From Histoplasma ohiense (taxonomy: Eukaryota > Ascomycota > Eurotiomycetes > Onygenales > Ajellomycetaceae), in the NCBI GenBank assembly GCA_017607445.1, contig JAEVHH010000005.1:3849001-3913000 (forward strand): a DNA stretch of 64,000 bases, given 5' to 3'. The notes under the pieces were generated by a model that saw nothing but the letters and a program-made list of their open reading frames with translations, was not told the DNA's origin and made no database searches. Positions within the stretch are counted from its first letter, which is position 1. Each line of letters starts with the position of its first letter. A program made the translations under genes and the position numbers. Positions 11,723 to 23,398 of the stretch are shown in pieces.

Positions 11723-13127
11723 CTGATCTTGATATTTCTTTTTCTTTTCTTTAGAAACTCAATTTCAGGAATCTCTTCAGAAAAACACATCTCTCTCCAT
11801 CATATTGATAGATACAGATGATTTGATTGTGTTTCAGTCTATTTTTCCTACTAGTAATAGTAACTAGGTCAAGTTTTTCAAGAGAACTTAACAAACTGAA
11901 ACTGATTTTTAAAGATAAATCAGTTAAATCTTCACAAATTGAGTGCTACAAATATAAGAAAGGGGAGAACTAATGACTTCAATTTGAATAAGTCAAGATT
12001 GAAGTATCAGTTTTTGATAGAAAAACTGATAAAAAAGACTCAGCTTTTTGAAGAGAAGCTGTTAAAACTAGCTATTTATATTCTTTACTGTAAAAATTTC
12101 CCCACACAACAAGTGTGCAGCTCAATTAATCCAGCAGAGGTATATAAAAGCAAATTAACAAGTATTAATGAAAGCTCTTCAGCCACTAAACAAAGTTAAA
12201 GAAATATGACTTTGGGCAAGACTTCACTGTTTTATTAACTCAGAGCTAAAACAGTGAAAACACTCTATCTCTTTCAAACTTTGTCTTTTTCTTAATTAAA
12301 AAGCTTCTCAAAGTTTCTGCTTAAACTAGGCCCCATCTCAGTTTAAGATTATATTCCTGAAATATCAAAAGCTTTCAATACTAAATGAATTCCTTTTCAT
12401 TCAAATTGAACCACTTTATTTTACTGAATAGCTCTCAATAAGTTGAATATTGAGTTTCCAAAGAAATGAGTATGCAAATGAAGAATCAACAGGCTAAATC
12501 TGTACTTTTTTCCTTTATAATAGATTATATATATATAAATATATATACAAACTACTTGCAGGGACCAAGCTATCTTTCAAACACTGAAATTTCCACTTTT
12601 ATTCTATGTTTATATCAATGGAGGGGTTATTCGGAGGGATTCAATGAGGGATTTGAGGGACGATGGATTCGAATTGATGGGGTATGCACTAGTCAATTGT
12701 GCCGAGGTATCTTTTTGTTACTTGGCAGGCACGTGTGGCTGGGAGGTACTCAGGGGGGACTTGGCACGGGTGTGTTGGAACACAAAAATCAATCAGAGTT
12801 TTCTCAAACAGAGAATCAAGAATAACTCAAGCAACTGCAGATCAAATTGAATAAGATTTTAATAGATTATCAATTTAAGATAGATCTATCTGTGATCAAA
12901 ATCTGAGTTGATTTGACCCAGTATTGATGGAGTAATTTGATGAACTGTTGAAGACCCGCCCAAGCAGATGCCAAAACACTATTCATCAAATATCTCCCTC
13001 AAAACTTCATCAAATCTTTTCAAATTTTCAGCAGTTACTGACGGAGGCAGTAGGAATCGATTGAGGGTACTCGCGTTGTCTAATTCGAAGAATTGGGCTC
13101 GTTCGGGGTTTTGCTCGTCGTTACTTG
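11723..13127 (-). other. 5' untranslated region of element C
   Basis: This 1.4-kb stretch lies between ORF1 and the right TSD. Most is AT-rich, but 12,600-12,790 and 13,020-13,127 are GC-richer and keep CpGs, unlike the rest of the block. No coding signal is convincing. It most likely holds the internal promoter and the start of the ORF1 frame of the LINE. A small independent insertion within it cannot be excluded. Confidence 0.5.
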
Positions 13128-13141
13128 TGCTTACACTAGTA
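13128..13141. repeat. Target-site duplication of element C, right copy
   Basis: TGCTTACACTAGTA, identical to 4,568-4,581. The next codons read Asp-Ser-Glu-Ser-Glu, the protease active-site region of element B. Confidence 0.9.
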
Positions 13142-16100
13142 GACTCTGAGTCAGAAGTGAACTGTGTTGATGAATTTTGAGCAAAGAATCACAATCTAGA
13201 AACTGCTCACTGCAAAATCAAAATGATCAAGTTGATTGATGGATGCATAATGCACTTCTTTGAAGAGTATAACATTGCAACTACTGTCACTGATCACAAG
13301 AATAATACACAGCAGACATCTCATTTCTTTCATATGATGAAAATAAAGAACTACAGTCTTGTATTAGAATTTCCTTGATTAAGACAAACAAATTCTCTTA
13401 TAGATTGATCAGATGAACAATTCTTCTTTAGAAGCTCTGAAGATAAACAACAGTCTCAAATTATTTCTGAATAAGATGTCTTAGCTGAAGTTCTCACAGA
13501 AGCTAGAGTAGAAATGCTTGTAGTATTATCTACAGAACATTCAAAAGACTCAAAACATACTTCATATATATTCTTGACTGTGTATTCAGACTTGCCAATT
13601 GATCTATCTGATTATGTCATGCTATACACACATATCTTCTCAGAAGAAGCTGCTATAAATGTGAAAAGATCAGAAGAAATGAAACACTATATAGATCTCA
13701 AATCTGATGCACAATCTTCATTTATGTCAATATACAATCTCTCTGAAACTGAGTTAGCCACTCTAAGAGAATATTTAAAAAATGTATTAGATAAAAAGTG
13801 GATACAATCATTCAGTAACTCAGCTGATGCACTGATTCTCTTTGTTCTCAAAAAAAATGATGAACTTCATCTTTGTGTAGACTATCAAGGATTAAATTGA
13901 ATCATCATCAAGAATTGATACTCTCTATCTCTAATAAGTGAATTACTTGATAGACTTTCAAAAGTCAAGATATTCACTAAGCTGGACTTTTGAGATGTCT
14001 ATCACCACATACTTATAGTGACGAAAGACTGTTGAAAGATAGTCTTTAGAACAAGATATAGACATTTTGAATATATAGTTATATCATTTGAACTAGCTAA
14101 TGCTTCAGCAACATTTTAAGCATACATTAACAATATCTTGTCTGATTTGTTGAATATATGTTGTGTTGTCTATTTGGACAACATTCTCATATTCTTCAAT
14201 TCAAAGCAGAAATATAAAGTGTATGTTACTAAAATGCTAGAATGTCTTGAGTGTGCAAATCTATTTGCAAAACTCTCTAAGTGTGAATTTGAAATGAACA
14301 AGATCTCATTTCTGAGATTTGTTATAGATACAAATGATATTGAGATGAAGTTAGACAGAGTCTTCACTATTGTGAAATGATCTACATCTAAATCAATTAA
14401 AGAGGTTCAATTCTTTTTGAGTTTTGCTAATTTCTATCAGCAATTTATTAAGTCTTTCTTCTCTATTGCAGCCTCATTATTTGAACTCACAAAAGAGAGC
14501 AAGAAGAGGGAAAGAAAAGTCACTTTTATGTGAACAGAAGATGCTCAAAGCACTTTCAATGAGCTCAAATCACACTTTATATGTGCTTCTCTATTAGCTT
14601 ATTTTGACTCAGCTCAGTGTATTCAGATTGAATCTGATGCATTCATTTTTGCAGTCACTGCTATTCTGTCACAGTTGCAGAATGATAGACACTGACATTC
14701 AGTTGTCTTCTGATCAAGAAAGTTGATTGATGTGGAAATGTGTTATAATACTCACAATAAAGAACTCTTGACTATTGTAGCAGTATTTAAAAACTGAAGA
14801 CACTATCTGAAGAAAAGTCAGTATTCAATTCAAGTCTGATCTGATCATGTCAATCTGCAGTACTTTATGACAACTAAGAAACTGAACAGATGTCAGATCA
14901 GATGAATGAAAGCTTTATCTGCTTATGATTTTGTATTACTGCATCACTCTGAATCAAAGAATTCAGCTGATGAGTTCAGTTGTCACACAGACTACAGTGA
15001 GATCTATAATGATCAAACTATATTATCTACTCTGCAACAGAAGCTGAAACATGAAGTTAGACTAGACTGAGAAGCTGATACTTCTTTTCAAAATGATATT
15101 TTTTCTGATGTAGTCTGTGCATGAATCTCTAATGAGCAAAATGCTTCTTTTAATGAGTGAAAAGCACTTCATACATCAATGTCTTCTATCTCTTGTGTAA
15201 ACTCTTTCTTTTTGTTGTACATTGAGCAATATATGCTCTGAATTGCAGTCAATAAGACTATTCTTGAGGACTCAGTATATACAGAAATATCTGAATCTTT
15301 CATCTCATTTCTGAGTAAAGCACAGAAGATTGATTCTTTTGCTGCTGAGCAAAGAGAGAAGATAAAAGAGAAGAATATGACTATTGCTGAAAATATACTA
15401 TGAACAATTTCTGAGAATGATATATTGCATGCTGATGATCACATGTATGTCCCTCAACAAAAGACACTCATTGATGAAATTATCAGTGCAAACCATGATG
15501 ATCCACAGAGAGATCACTTTGATATAAAAAAGTTCATAGATAGCATTCAGAACAAATACTATTGACATAAGCTAGTCAGAGATATCAAAGATTATATATT
15601 CATTTGTAATACTTGTCAAAGAGTAAAGCCAAAACAGCACAGATAATATGGAGAATTGAGTACAATTTTCTTATCATCAAATTCTTTTGAATTCATTACT
15701 ATAAATTTTATTACAGGCTTATCAGTCTCTACATTTCTTCATCAAATCTACAATACAATTTTAGTGATTGTGGATATATATACCAAGTTTACAATCTATA
15801 TTCCTTGCATCAAAAACATTACAGCTGATGAACTAGTGGAAATCATTTATATCAAGTTCTATACAATTTACAGAGTACTCAAAAACCATATATTCAATCA
15901 AGATTCACTGTTTACAAGCCATTATTGATCCATCTTTTGTTATATGCTAGATGCATGCTGGAAACTTTCAACAGTCTTTCACTCTCAAACAGATGATCAA
16001 ACAAAACAACAAAATCAAATCTTGAAATATTATCTTCAATGTTTTATCAACTATCATCAAGATGACTGAGCACACTGGCTACTGTTAGCACAGTTTGTTT

Positions 16101-16735
16101 ACAATATCTTTCAACATATCTCTACTGAAATGGCACCCACAGAAGCCTTAATGGGATATCAATCTGATTTGAAAATTAATGTCAGCAAATCATCACAACT
16201 GATTGCCATACATGCTGCTAGCCATGTGAAACATATCAAGAAAACACATCATAAGCTCATCAAGAATCTACAAAAGACACAACAAGCACAGAAAATCTAT
16301 TATAATGCAAAACATAAGCTTCAACAATTTAAAATAGATGACTATATCATGCTCAATGCAAAAAATCTCCAATTGCTGCACCTGGTTCACAAACTTGATC
16401 ATAAATATGTTGGACTCTTCAAGATTCTGGATATCATTGAAAAACAAGTGTACAAACTAGAACTGTCATCTTCATATAGAAGCATCCATTCTGTATTCCA
16501 CATATCTTTATTGAAGTCATACAACCACAGAAATGAAGCTCTATCAGAATCAGGATCAGAACTTGTCAACAGCAAAGAAGAATATCAAATTAAAGAAATT
16601 CATGAAAAACAACAACAAAAAAACAAACCTCTGAAATATTTTGTGAGATGAACAGATTGAAGTTCTAGTGATGATACATGAAAACTGAAGAAAAATATAT
16701 TGAACACTCAGACATTCAAAATCTTTCTTGAATAA
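13142..16735 (+). pseudogene. Element B protease-RT-RNase H-integrase-chromodomain
   Basis: The plus-strand frame starts at the protease motif Val-Asp-Ser, then RT from about 13,700 (box Tyr-Leu-Asp-Asn near 14,170, so the second catalytic Asp is lost by a G-to-A change), RNase H about 14,560-15,000, integrase from about 15,440 with its His/Cys zinc motif near 15,500-15,620 and a core to about 16,150, and a chromodomain at about 16,570-16,715 whose Trp codons partly read TGA. In-frame TGA is frequent. The 173-codon stretch 16,130-16,651 is the longest uninterrupted part. The chromodomain assigns this element to the chromoviruses, which can target heterochromatin. Confidence 0.85.
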
Positions 16736-18555
16736 GAAAATGAACAACAAATACAAAATCAACATACTTTCAAATATCAAAAGCATGAACATCAAGTTGA
16801 AAGATGTCAGAAATGCAAATCTTAAATCAAAAAATATTAAAAGTACAAATCTCACTCAAACTTCAATCAAATACACTTTTTTTTTTTTTTTTTTAGAAGG
16901 ATTTTATCAGGGAAAAGGGAAAAAGAAAAAAATTCAATTTGAGTATAATAAATACAAGAAAATAAAACATACAAGCAAGGAAAAAACAAAGGAAATGAGT
17001 TCTAAGAAAAGTTTAAAGACTCTCAGTCCACTCACTCTCATTTCATTTCTCATCTCTCATTTTCTCTTCTTTCTTTCATTATTCTTCTCATTTCTCTTCT
17101 CTGCCATTCTCATTCAATACTTCTTCTGGTACTTGTATATTATCAGCATCCATTTTGAATGCAGAGACATAGACAAATGTCTATTTCACAAGATATTTGT
17201 CTTCTCACATCTTCTCTTTCTCATCAATCTATTCATTCTTCAGCACATCTGATGAAGAAAGATATTTTCTCTCATCTTTTTCTCTCACTTCTTCACCATT
17301 CAGAGCATCCTCTCCCTCTGCTCCACAGATGTCAATGGCAAATTGATAAGAGAAGTAGACATCACAGACACTGCTGCAGTCACTGACATCTTCACAATCT
17401 TCTTCATTGACTCTTCAGTCAACTTCTTCTCTATCAATCTCTTCTCAATTGATCTCTTCACTACAGAGTCTCTGAAGCTCATCACTCTCAAAATTCTCTT
17501 CTTCACATTCTTCTCTTTCTCTAATGTCTCTGCTCTGAAAGAATCAGATACAATCACAGTCTTCAAAATCTGCATCTCTGCAGACTCAACTGCTGTTCAG
17601 TGCTGAAATTATAGAGCATTCATCTCTGCTCTGCTTCAAGCAGACAGCATCATCAGATGAGATGCATTCAATCATTTTATCAAACAACAAAGACAATTTT
17701 TGTGATTGATCATATTCTCTCTGACTGCCACCCCCACAAAAATAAACACTCGCCCGTGCATGATGCGCCTCAAAAGAGGTGTATCATGCATCTAGCATCA
17801 TTATCAGTATATCAACATTGCTAAGAGCACTACTATCTATTCAAAAGCAAATTTGAAGAAAAAGAAAAAGAAAATAAGAATTAAAAAGAATTACTCACAG
17901 ATTTGCAGAATTTCTCTGCAGAGACACAAGTCTCACAACACTTCTGAGCATTTGATCTCAACACACATCAAAAGTCAACATCTTTCAGCTTGAGAACACA
18001 ACATTCATACAGAATTCAACTGTTGTGTGTTATGTGATTAGAGCTAGAGCAATGTGACAAGTGAACAGTGAATGATGCTATACAGAAACAAGCTAGTGGC
18101 ACACATGATCACACTAATAACATCACTGACAAGAAACACCAATAATAATATGTGATAAGTACTCAAGAAACAACTTACTTAAAATTGGAATAATCAAAAA
18201 AGCTCATTTCAATAAAAGAGAGAGGGAGGAAGAACAACAATATAAAAATTTAAAAATTTTTTGAGAATGAGAAATTGCAGCAGAAGAAGTAAGAAGCTTT
18301 GATGATGATCAAGTTAAAAAAGAAGAGAAATTTTCAAGAGAAAAGAAATTCTTTTTGCTTCTCTGCACACAATCTCTGACAATCAAAGAATCCACCAATT
18401 CCATCTCATTAGAAAATCGATAACAACACATATACAAGCTATCTAGAGGACGCGATCGATATACTGCTATCAACAAGCAGATGAGAATGCAATTATCTAC
18501 TAGCAAGCAATCTATACATTCACTGAGAACAACTCTTATAAAAAAGAGAGGCAAT
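16736..18555 (+). other. 3' non-coding region of element B
   Basis: About 1.8 kb separates the chromodomain from the right LTR. It holds a poly-T run near 16,877-16,894, a long pyrimidine-rich CTTCTT tract (17,030-17,560) that stays open in two frames without any domain, and a short CpG-retaining island near 17,735-17,790 with the near-palindrome GTGCATGATGCGCC...GTATCATGCATC. This is long for an LTR element of this type. It could include a captured sequence, but I recognise nothing in it. Confidence 0.5.
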
Positions 18556-18821
18556 TGTAATGCATTTGTTTATTATTTCCTTATTATCTTCACTTATTCT
18601 TATCTCTTTCCATTATACTCTTGCTACTGTTATTTCTATATGTATATATATATCAATGTATGTATTTCACACATCTTCTTTCTCTTTCTTTTCTTTCTTA
18701 GCAATTAGCTATGCTATGTTACACTACTATACTATATTACTCTACAATATATTACTATTATCTCTGCTATGCTATAAACTATCTTCTACTGTTACTCTTC
18801 ACACTGTCACTACACCTCACA
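18556..18821 (+). repeat. Right LTR of chromovirus B
   Basis: 266 bp, starting TGTAATGCATTTG and ending CACCTCACA; the partner is 2,948-3,213. It is followed directly by the duplication ATTGG at 18,822-18,826. It contains more TG/CA in place of CG than the left copy. Confidence 0.9.
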
Positions 18822-18826
18822 ATTGG

Positions 18827-21237
18827 CCAGAATCATGAACTATAAACAAATTGCAAATATTTCTAGAATTTGTCAATTTCTATCATCAATTCATATACAA
18901 GTTCTCAATAATAACAGCACCTCTGACTGAATTGTTAAAAGATTATGAAATGAAAAGAGGGAAGAATAATGCATCTGTTCAGTTAGACAATAACTGCAAG
19001 CATGCAATTTTGCAGTTAAAAGAATGCTTTACAAAAGCATCATTGTTGGTCCACTTTGATCCATAGTGAAAACTTTGTATAGAAATGAATGAATCTGATA
19101 TTGCAATCACTGCAGTAATATCACAATTAATGAATGATGATCACTGACACTCAATTATGTTTTGGTCTAGAAAGCTCACAGAAACAGAAAGATGTTATCA
19201 AATATATGATCTAGAAATGTTGCTGATTGTAGAAGCTTTCAGACAATAACATCACTACTTATATGATAGCAGACATCTGATAACTGTTTTATCTGATCAT
19301 GTCAATCTTCAGTGCTTCATGACAATGAAGCAGTTAAATAAATGTCAGATTTGCTGAATGGAAATGCTCTCAGTGTTCAATTTTGAAATAGAGCACTGTT
19401 CTGAGAAAAATAATTCCACAGATGCATCAAGTCATTGCTCAGATTTTGTAAAACATACAGTTTTTTTGATGAAGCTCTCTACTCTGCAAGAGAAGCTGTG
19501 TAAGAGAATCTTTAAGTCACTAAAGACAAAAGAAAATACAAAGTTAGATCAATGTGTCAAGATGATGTGAAAAGATCTGCAAGCTAATGAAAATTGTTGA
19601 GTGAAGAAATCTGTAGTCATTGATAACAACAATCTCTGCAGAATAAAGAATGCATCTGCAGATGAGAATGAGATTGCAGATGTTATGAAATTAAATCTAG
19701 AGACTCTGATGTCATGAATTCTAGCTGTCAAGATATTTGAATCTGAGACAGTCTATTGTGAAGAGATAGCTGAATCTATCATTGAACTTTTACTGCAGAT
19801 TCAGAATAGAGACATCAGCATATCTGAACTTTGTAGAAGACTAGAGATGAATGATATTAGTGTAGATAATTATTCAATCTGAGCAGTAGATAAAGATGAT
19901 CTGCTCAGAAAAGATGATAAAATCTACATACTGCAAGACAAGACTGTAAGACATGAAATAATGAAAATGAACCATGATGATTCTCAAGATGGCCATTTTG
20001 AATGTGACAAAATCATCAAAATGATCAAATACAAGTACTTATGACATGATATGAGCAATGAGATTGCAGAATATGTGAGAACTTGCAATGTTTATCAATA
20101 TATCAAAATATCACAGCACAAACCATACAGATTGCTACAATCATATTCAATGTCAGATAAAAAATAGCATACAATTAGCATGGACTTTATTAAAGATCTG
20201 TCAGATAATAAAAAAAGAAGTCAAATCTATAATGCTATTGTTGTATTTATTGATTTATTCATCAAATAAATCATAATTGTGTCCACATCTTCAGAGCTAG
20301 ATGCAGAAGAACTTGTGAATATTATTGTATGAAGAGTTGTGAAGAACTTTGATCTATCTGTGAACATTATTAACAACTGAAATTCATTAATAAATAGCAA
20401 GTTTTGATCAATATTGTGTTATCTGCTTTATGTCTGATGAAAATTATCAACAGCATTCCACCTGCAAACCAATGGTCAGACAGAATGATTGAATCAGATG
20501 ATTGAACATTATCTTCACACATATTGCAGCTATCAGCAAGATAATTGAATAGAATGGATTTCTCTGATGCAATGAGCATATAACAATGCCTTTCATACAT
20601 TGATAAAAATGACATCATCTGAAGCAATGATCAGCCGATCAACTGAACTTTGCATAGACATGGAACTCTCAAACATAAGTGTGTCAAAATTGATGATGAA
20701 ACAAGTAGAATGAATGAAGTAAGTGAAGAATAAAATCTGAGAATGTCTGAAAGCTATCAAAACAGCTGAGAAAAAGTATTACAATCAGTGTCATATATCA
20801 AAAAGCTTTAAGATAGAGAACTGAGTAATGCTGTGTGCAAAAAATATATTCATTTTGTGATCCTCACTCAAACTAGATCATTGATTTTTGAATCTCTTTC
20901 AAATAATTGATATCTGTGGTACACAGATGTACAAACTGAAACTCATACTGTAATATAAAGAAATTCATTCTGTATTTCATGTTTTTCTTCTTGAATCATA
21001 TCACACATATGACAGACAAATCCTGCAAGCAGAACTGATAATTATAGATGTATAAAAGAAATGAAAAGTTGAAGCTATATTAGACAAGTATCAGTACTGC
21101 AGTCAAACACAATATCTTGTCAAATGAAAAGATTATATAGACACAGATAATTCTTGAGAATCTGAGGAAAACTTGATGAACAGTCAGAAGTACTTGAAAC
21201 AGTTTAATAAAATCTATCAGAAGTCAGTCAGTAAATG
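18827..21237 (+). pseudogene. Element A RNase H-integrase-chromodomain (3' part of polyprotein)
   Basis: The frame resumes after the ATTGG duplication with the Pro-Glu-Ser and Phe-Leu-x-Phe-x-Asn-Phe-Tyr block that follows the palm in Ty3/gypsy RT. RNase H runs to about 19,400. The integrase zinc region is near 19,960-20,110 (His...His...Cys-x2-Tyr, second Cys lost). The core lies at about 20,170-20,640, including the Gln-Thr-Asn-Gly-Gln-Thr-Glu block near 20,467-20,490. A chromodomain sits at about 21,066-21,207. Many TGA stops interrupt it. Confidence 0.8.
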
Positions 21238-22235
21238 AAAATAAAGAAGATGATGATAACTGCTGAATATACTTATTTTACTCAGAGATTAAAAAACAGA
21301 TCTGTCTCAGCTTGATCAGTGTCATTTGAGAAATTGTCATCAAGACAAACCTGCTTATTATCTCAGATTTTCTCAACTGATGAAGCATGATGTTTCAATG
21401 ATGACTTGAAAGCTGTGACTGATGATGTAATTACTGAGATTTTATCAACTACTGTTTCAACTGAAGTCTCAGAAGAACTGTCTTATTGAATCTTCTGAAT
21501 CTTCACAGCAAAGAATCTAACTGCTGCAGTCACAGTACTCTGCAAAATATTAATATTTGAAGTATTCACATCAGTGACAATTAGATTCTCAGCAGTGTTG
21601 ATAACTGTCTGAGTCAATTCAATAGCATTCACTGACATCTAATAGAAAGTTAATATTATATACTGTAAAAACATCTGTTTTGAATAATAACTTATCAGAA
21701 TGCAGATGTGCTTTGTCACTGAGCAGTGCTTGCATTTTTTATATCAACCCTCAGCAGGCTCACAATGATGGTGGGGGGATGTTAATCAATATTGCAATGA
21801 TGATCAAAGGAATTGCAACAACACAAAACTCAACCCAAAATGGAAAATGCAACCACACAATCAAAACTTTGAATTTCACAATAAAAATTGCATAGAAAGA
21901 TACAGTGTACTTTGTTTGATAAATTGATGTATTCTTTTTTAATAAAAAATTGTTAGTGGTGATGTTGATGATGATATTTGATGAAGTGCAATTTTTGATG
22001 TAGAAGTCAAAGAAAAGAGATTCAGAAGTTGTGTCTAAATTATAATTGAACTGCAATAACACTGAAGATGGAAAAACATTCTTCTGAAACAGCAACACTT
22101 TGAAATTAATCTCAACAATTAATTCAGTCTGATTCTGTGAACTCTATACAATATTAACCACACAGCATATATTACAAACTTCACATGTTGCAGTAAGAAG
22201 CTCTGAAGATCAGGTCTTTGAAGAAGAGAGATAAT
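21238..22235 (+). other. 3' non-coding region of element A
   Basis: Almost one kilobase lies between the chromodomain and the right LTR. It is AT-rich, nearly free of CpG and shows no domain. A G-rich run (GTGGGGGGATG) near 21,770 looks like a polypurine-tract candidate but is far from the LTR. Confidence 0.45.
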
Positions 22236-22506
22236 TGTAATAGATGCAATGAAGATATCTATATTAGAAAATAGCTATATGACAATAGAAGAACACAGAA
22301 CACATCAGAATTAATGAGAAGAGATATAGTACACAGCACTATAGACAGCTGTAGTGTGTAGTAGTCATCTATATAATGCTCACTGATATCTGTAGATATT
22401 AGAGAATCAGTGATTAGCTTTGAATAATAGAAATTGCTATCTTCTTAACATTCTATATACATACTTCACACTACTCTCATAATTATACCTACAACCATCT
22501 CTTACA
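22236..22506 (+). repeat. Right LTR of chromovirus A
   Basis: 271 bp; the partner is 215-485. It starts TGTAATAGA and ends TTACA, followed by ATTAT. It shows the mirror TG/CA differences described for the left LTR. Confidence 0.85.
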
Positions 22507-22864
22507 ATTATCATCACACCAAATATACAGTGAAGAAAGTGCTAGATACACACAATTATCAACTCAACATCTCATCTGGCATCCACAACATCTTTCATAC
22601 AAACCTGCTTCAACTCACAGCTGAGAATCCATTTCTCTCACAGAGAATCTCCAATTGACAGTCATCTGCCATTATAGAAGAAGACAATGAACTTGAATGA
22701 GAAATTGAAGCAATTCTTGATGATAGAATCAATCATCATTATCATGAATATCTCATCAAATGAGTAGAATACAATCATCTGATCTGGAAATCTGTGTTCA
22801 TCTTGGAGGACACTGCTGCTCTCAACACCTACAAGTCCTCACTCACCTCAGTAGAGGGGGATAA
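22507..22864 (+). pseudogene. Gypsy element E, integrase C-terminus and chromodomain (right piece)
   Basis: The frame continuing from 1-214 reads a Gly-Ile-His-Asn-x-Phe-His block typical of the end of Ty3/gypsy integrase, then an acidic linker and a chromodomain (about 22,690-22,830) with the usual Tyr-Leu-x-Lys-Trp core (Trp as TGA) and a C-terminal Leu-Glu-Asp. The reading ends at a TAG just inside the LTR at 22,875. This shows element E is also a chromovirus and that element A jumped into its integrase tail. Confidence 0.7.
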
Positions 22865-23398
22865 TGTGACAGATTAGTATTCATTAGTAATTAATTTACA
22901 CAATCAACTTCTCTTCTGCATCTGCTTGTTTCTGACTGTTGTGATCTCATATAACCCTCAATGTTCTTCCACTCTGTGCTCTGTGCTTGTATAGTTTCTA
23001 ACAATTCTTTCATATAGCTTCTTACATTCTCCCACTCTGTGTTCTGCATTTATATAGTCTCTAATAATTCTTCTATATAGCTTCTTATGTTCTTCTGCTC
23101 TGTGTTCTGCACTCATATAGTCTCTAACAATTCTTTCATGTAGCTCTCAATGATTCTTCTGCTTCACATTTCACACTTGTGTAGCTTCTAACAATTCTTA
23201 CATATATCTCTTAATGTTCTTTCACTCTGCACTTCACTGTGGAGCAGTTTCTGATATTCTTTCACTCTGAATCTTTCTCTATAAGAACCTTCTTTATACA
23301 ACCTTTTCTTCTGATTTCTTTTCTCTTTCTTTTCTTAATCAATTCGTAATCTGTAATTAGAATAGTATCAAATTGTTAATCGAAGTACGCCCATTACA
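22865..23398 (+). repeat. 3' LTR of gypsy element E with internal minisatellite
   Basis: This segment starts TGTGACAG directly at the end of the E coding region and ends CCATTACA just before a copia frame begins. About 22,960-23,270 is made of four to five diverged copies of a 62-64-bp unit (core TCTAACAATTCTTTCATATAG). Its last 60 bases keep CpGs. The 5' LTR is outside the window, so the ends are inferred from the TG..CA rule and from the neighbouring frames. Confidence 0.6.

Larger units (their letters stand above)
4582..13127 (-). mobile_element. Element C: Tad/I-like non-LTR retrotransposon (LINE) nested in B
   Basis: The element lies on the minus strand between identical 14-bp TSDs. Its 3' end at the left carries a (TAA)n tail read on the minus strand (TTATTATTA from 4,582). 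It has an ORF1 with three zinc knuckles (10,265-11,722) and an ORF2 with endonuclease, RT, RNase H and a terminal Cys/His motif. The order ORF1, AP-like endonuclease, RT, RNase H, zinc motif fits the Tad or I-like clades. It is interrupted by element D; without D it is about 7.3 kb, which suggests a nearly full-length copy. ORF2 is broken by several frameshifts, so it is not autonomous now. Confidence 0.88.
2948..18821 (+). mobile_element. Chromovirus B (Ty3/gypsy) nested in element A
   Basis: The element is bounded by 266-bp LTRs and by the 5-bp duplication ATTGG/ATTGA. On the plus strand it has gag (from 3,254), protease, RT, RNase H, integrase and a chromodomain (to about 16,735), followed by an unusually long 3' segment of about 1.8 kb before the right LTR. 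It is itself split at the protease by the LINE-like element C. Without C it is about 7.3 kb. Its LTRs are roughly 96% alike by eye and the left one keeps a few CpGs, so it is younger than A. In-frame TGA stops and an RT box altered to Tyr-Leu-Asp-Asn show it is inactive. Confidence 0.88.
215..22506 (+). mobile_element. Chromovirus A (Ty3/gypsy LTR retrotransposon), split by element B
   Basis: The element is bounded by two 271-bp direct repeats that start TGTAATAGA and end TTACA, with 5-bp flanks ATTAC (left) and ATTAT (right) that fit a target duplication with one C-to-T change. Its interior carries gag with a zinc knuckle, protease, reverse transcriptase, RNase H, integrase and a chromodomain, all on the plus strand. 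It is cut between the RT and RNase H regions by element B at 2,948-18,821. Without B it is about 6.4 kb, a normal length for a fungal Ty3/gypsy element. Many in-frame TGA stops and near absence of CpG show it is dead. Confidence 0.85.

Noticed and set aside
16728..17606. ORFs of 174, 75 and 87 codons rich in Phe/Ser/Leu
   Set aside because: They are translations of a CTTCTT-type pyrimidine tract inside the 3' region of element B, with no domain.
215..22506. Classical RIP (CpA to TpA)
   Set aside because: CpA and TpG remain abundant while CpG is missing, so the dominant context is CG.
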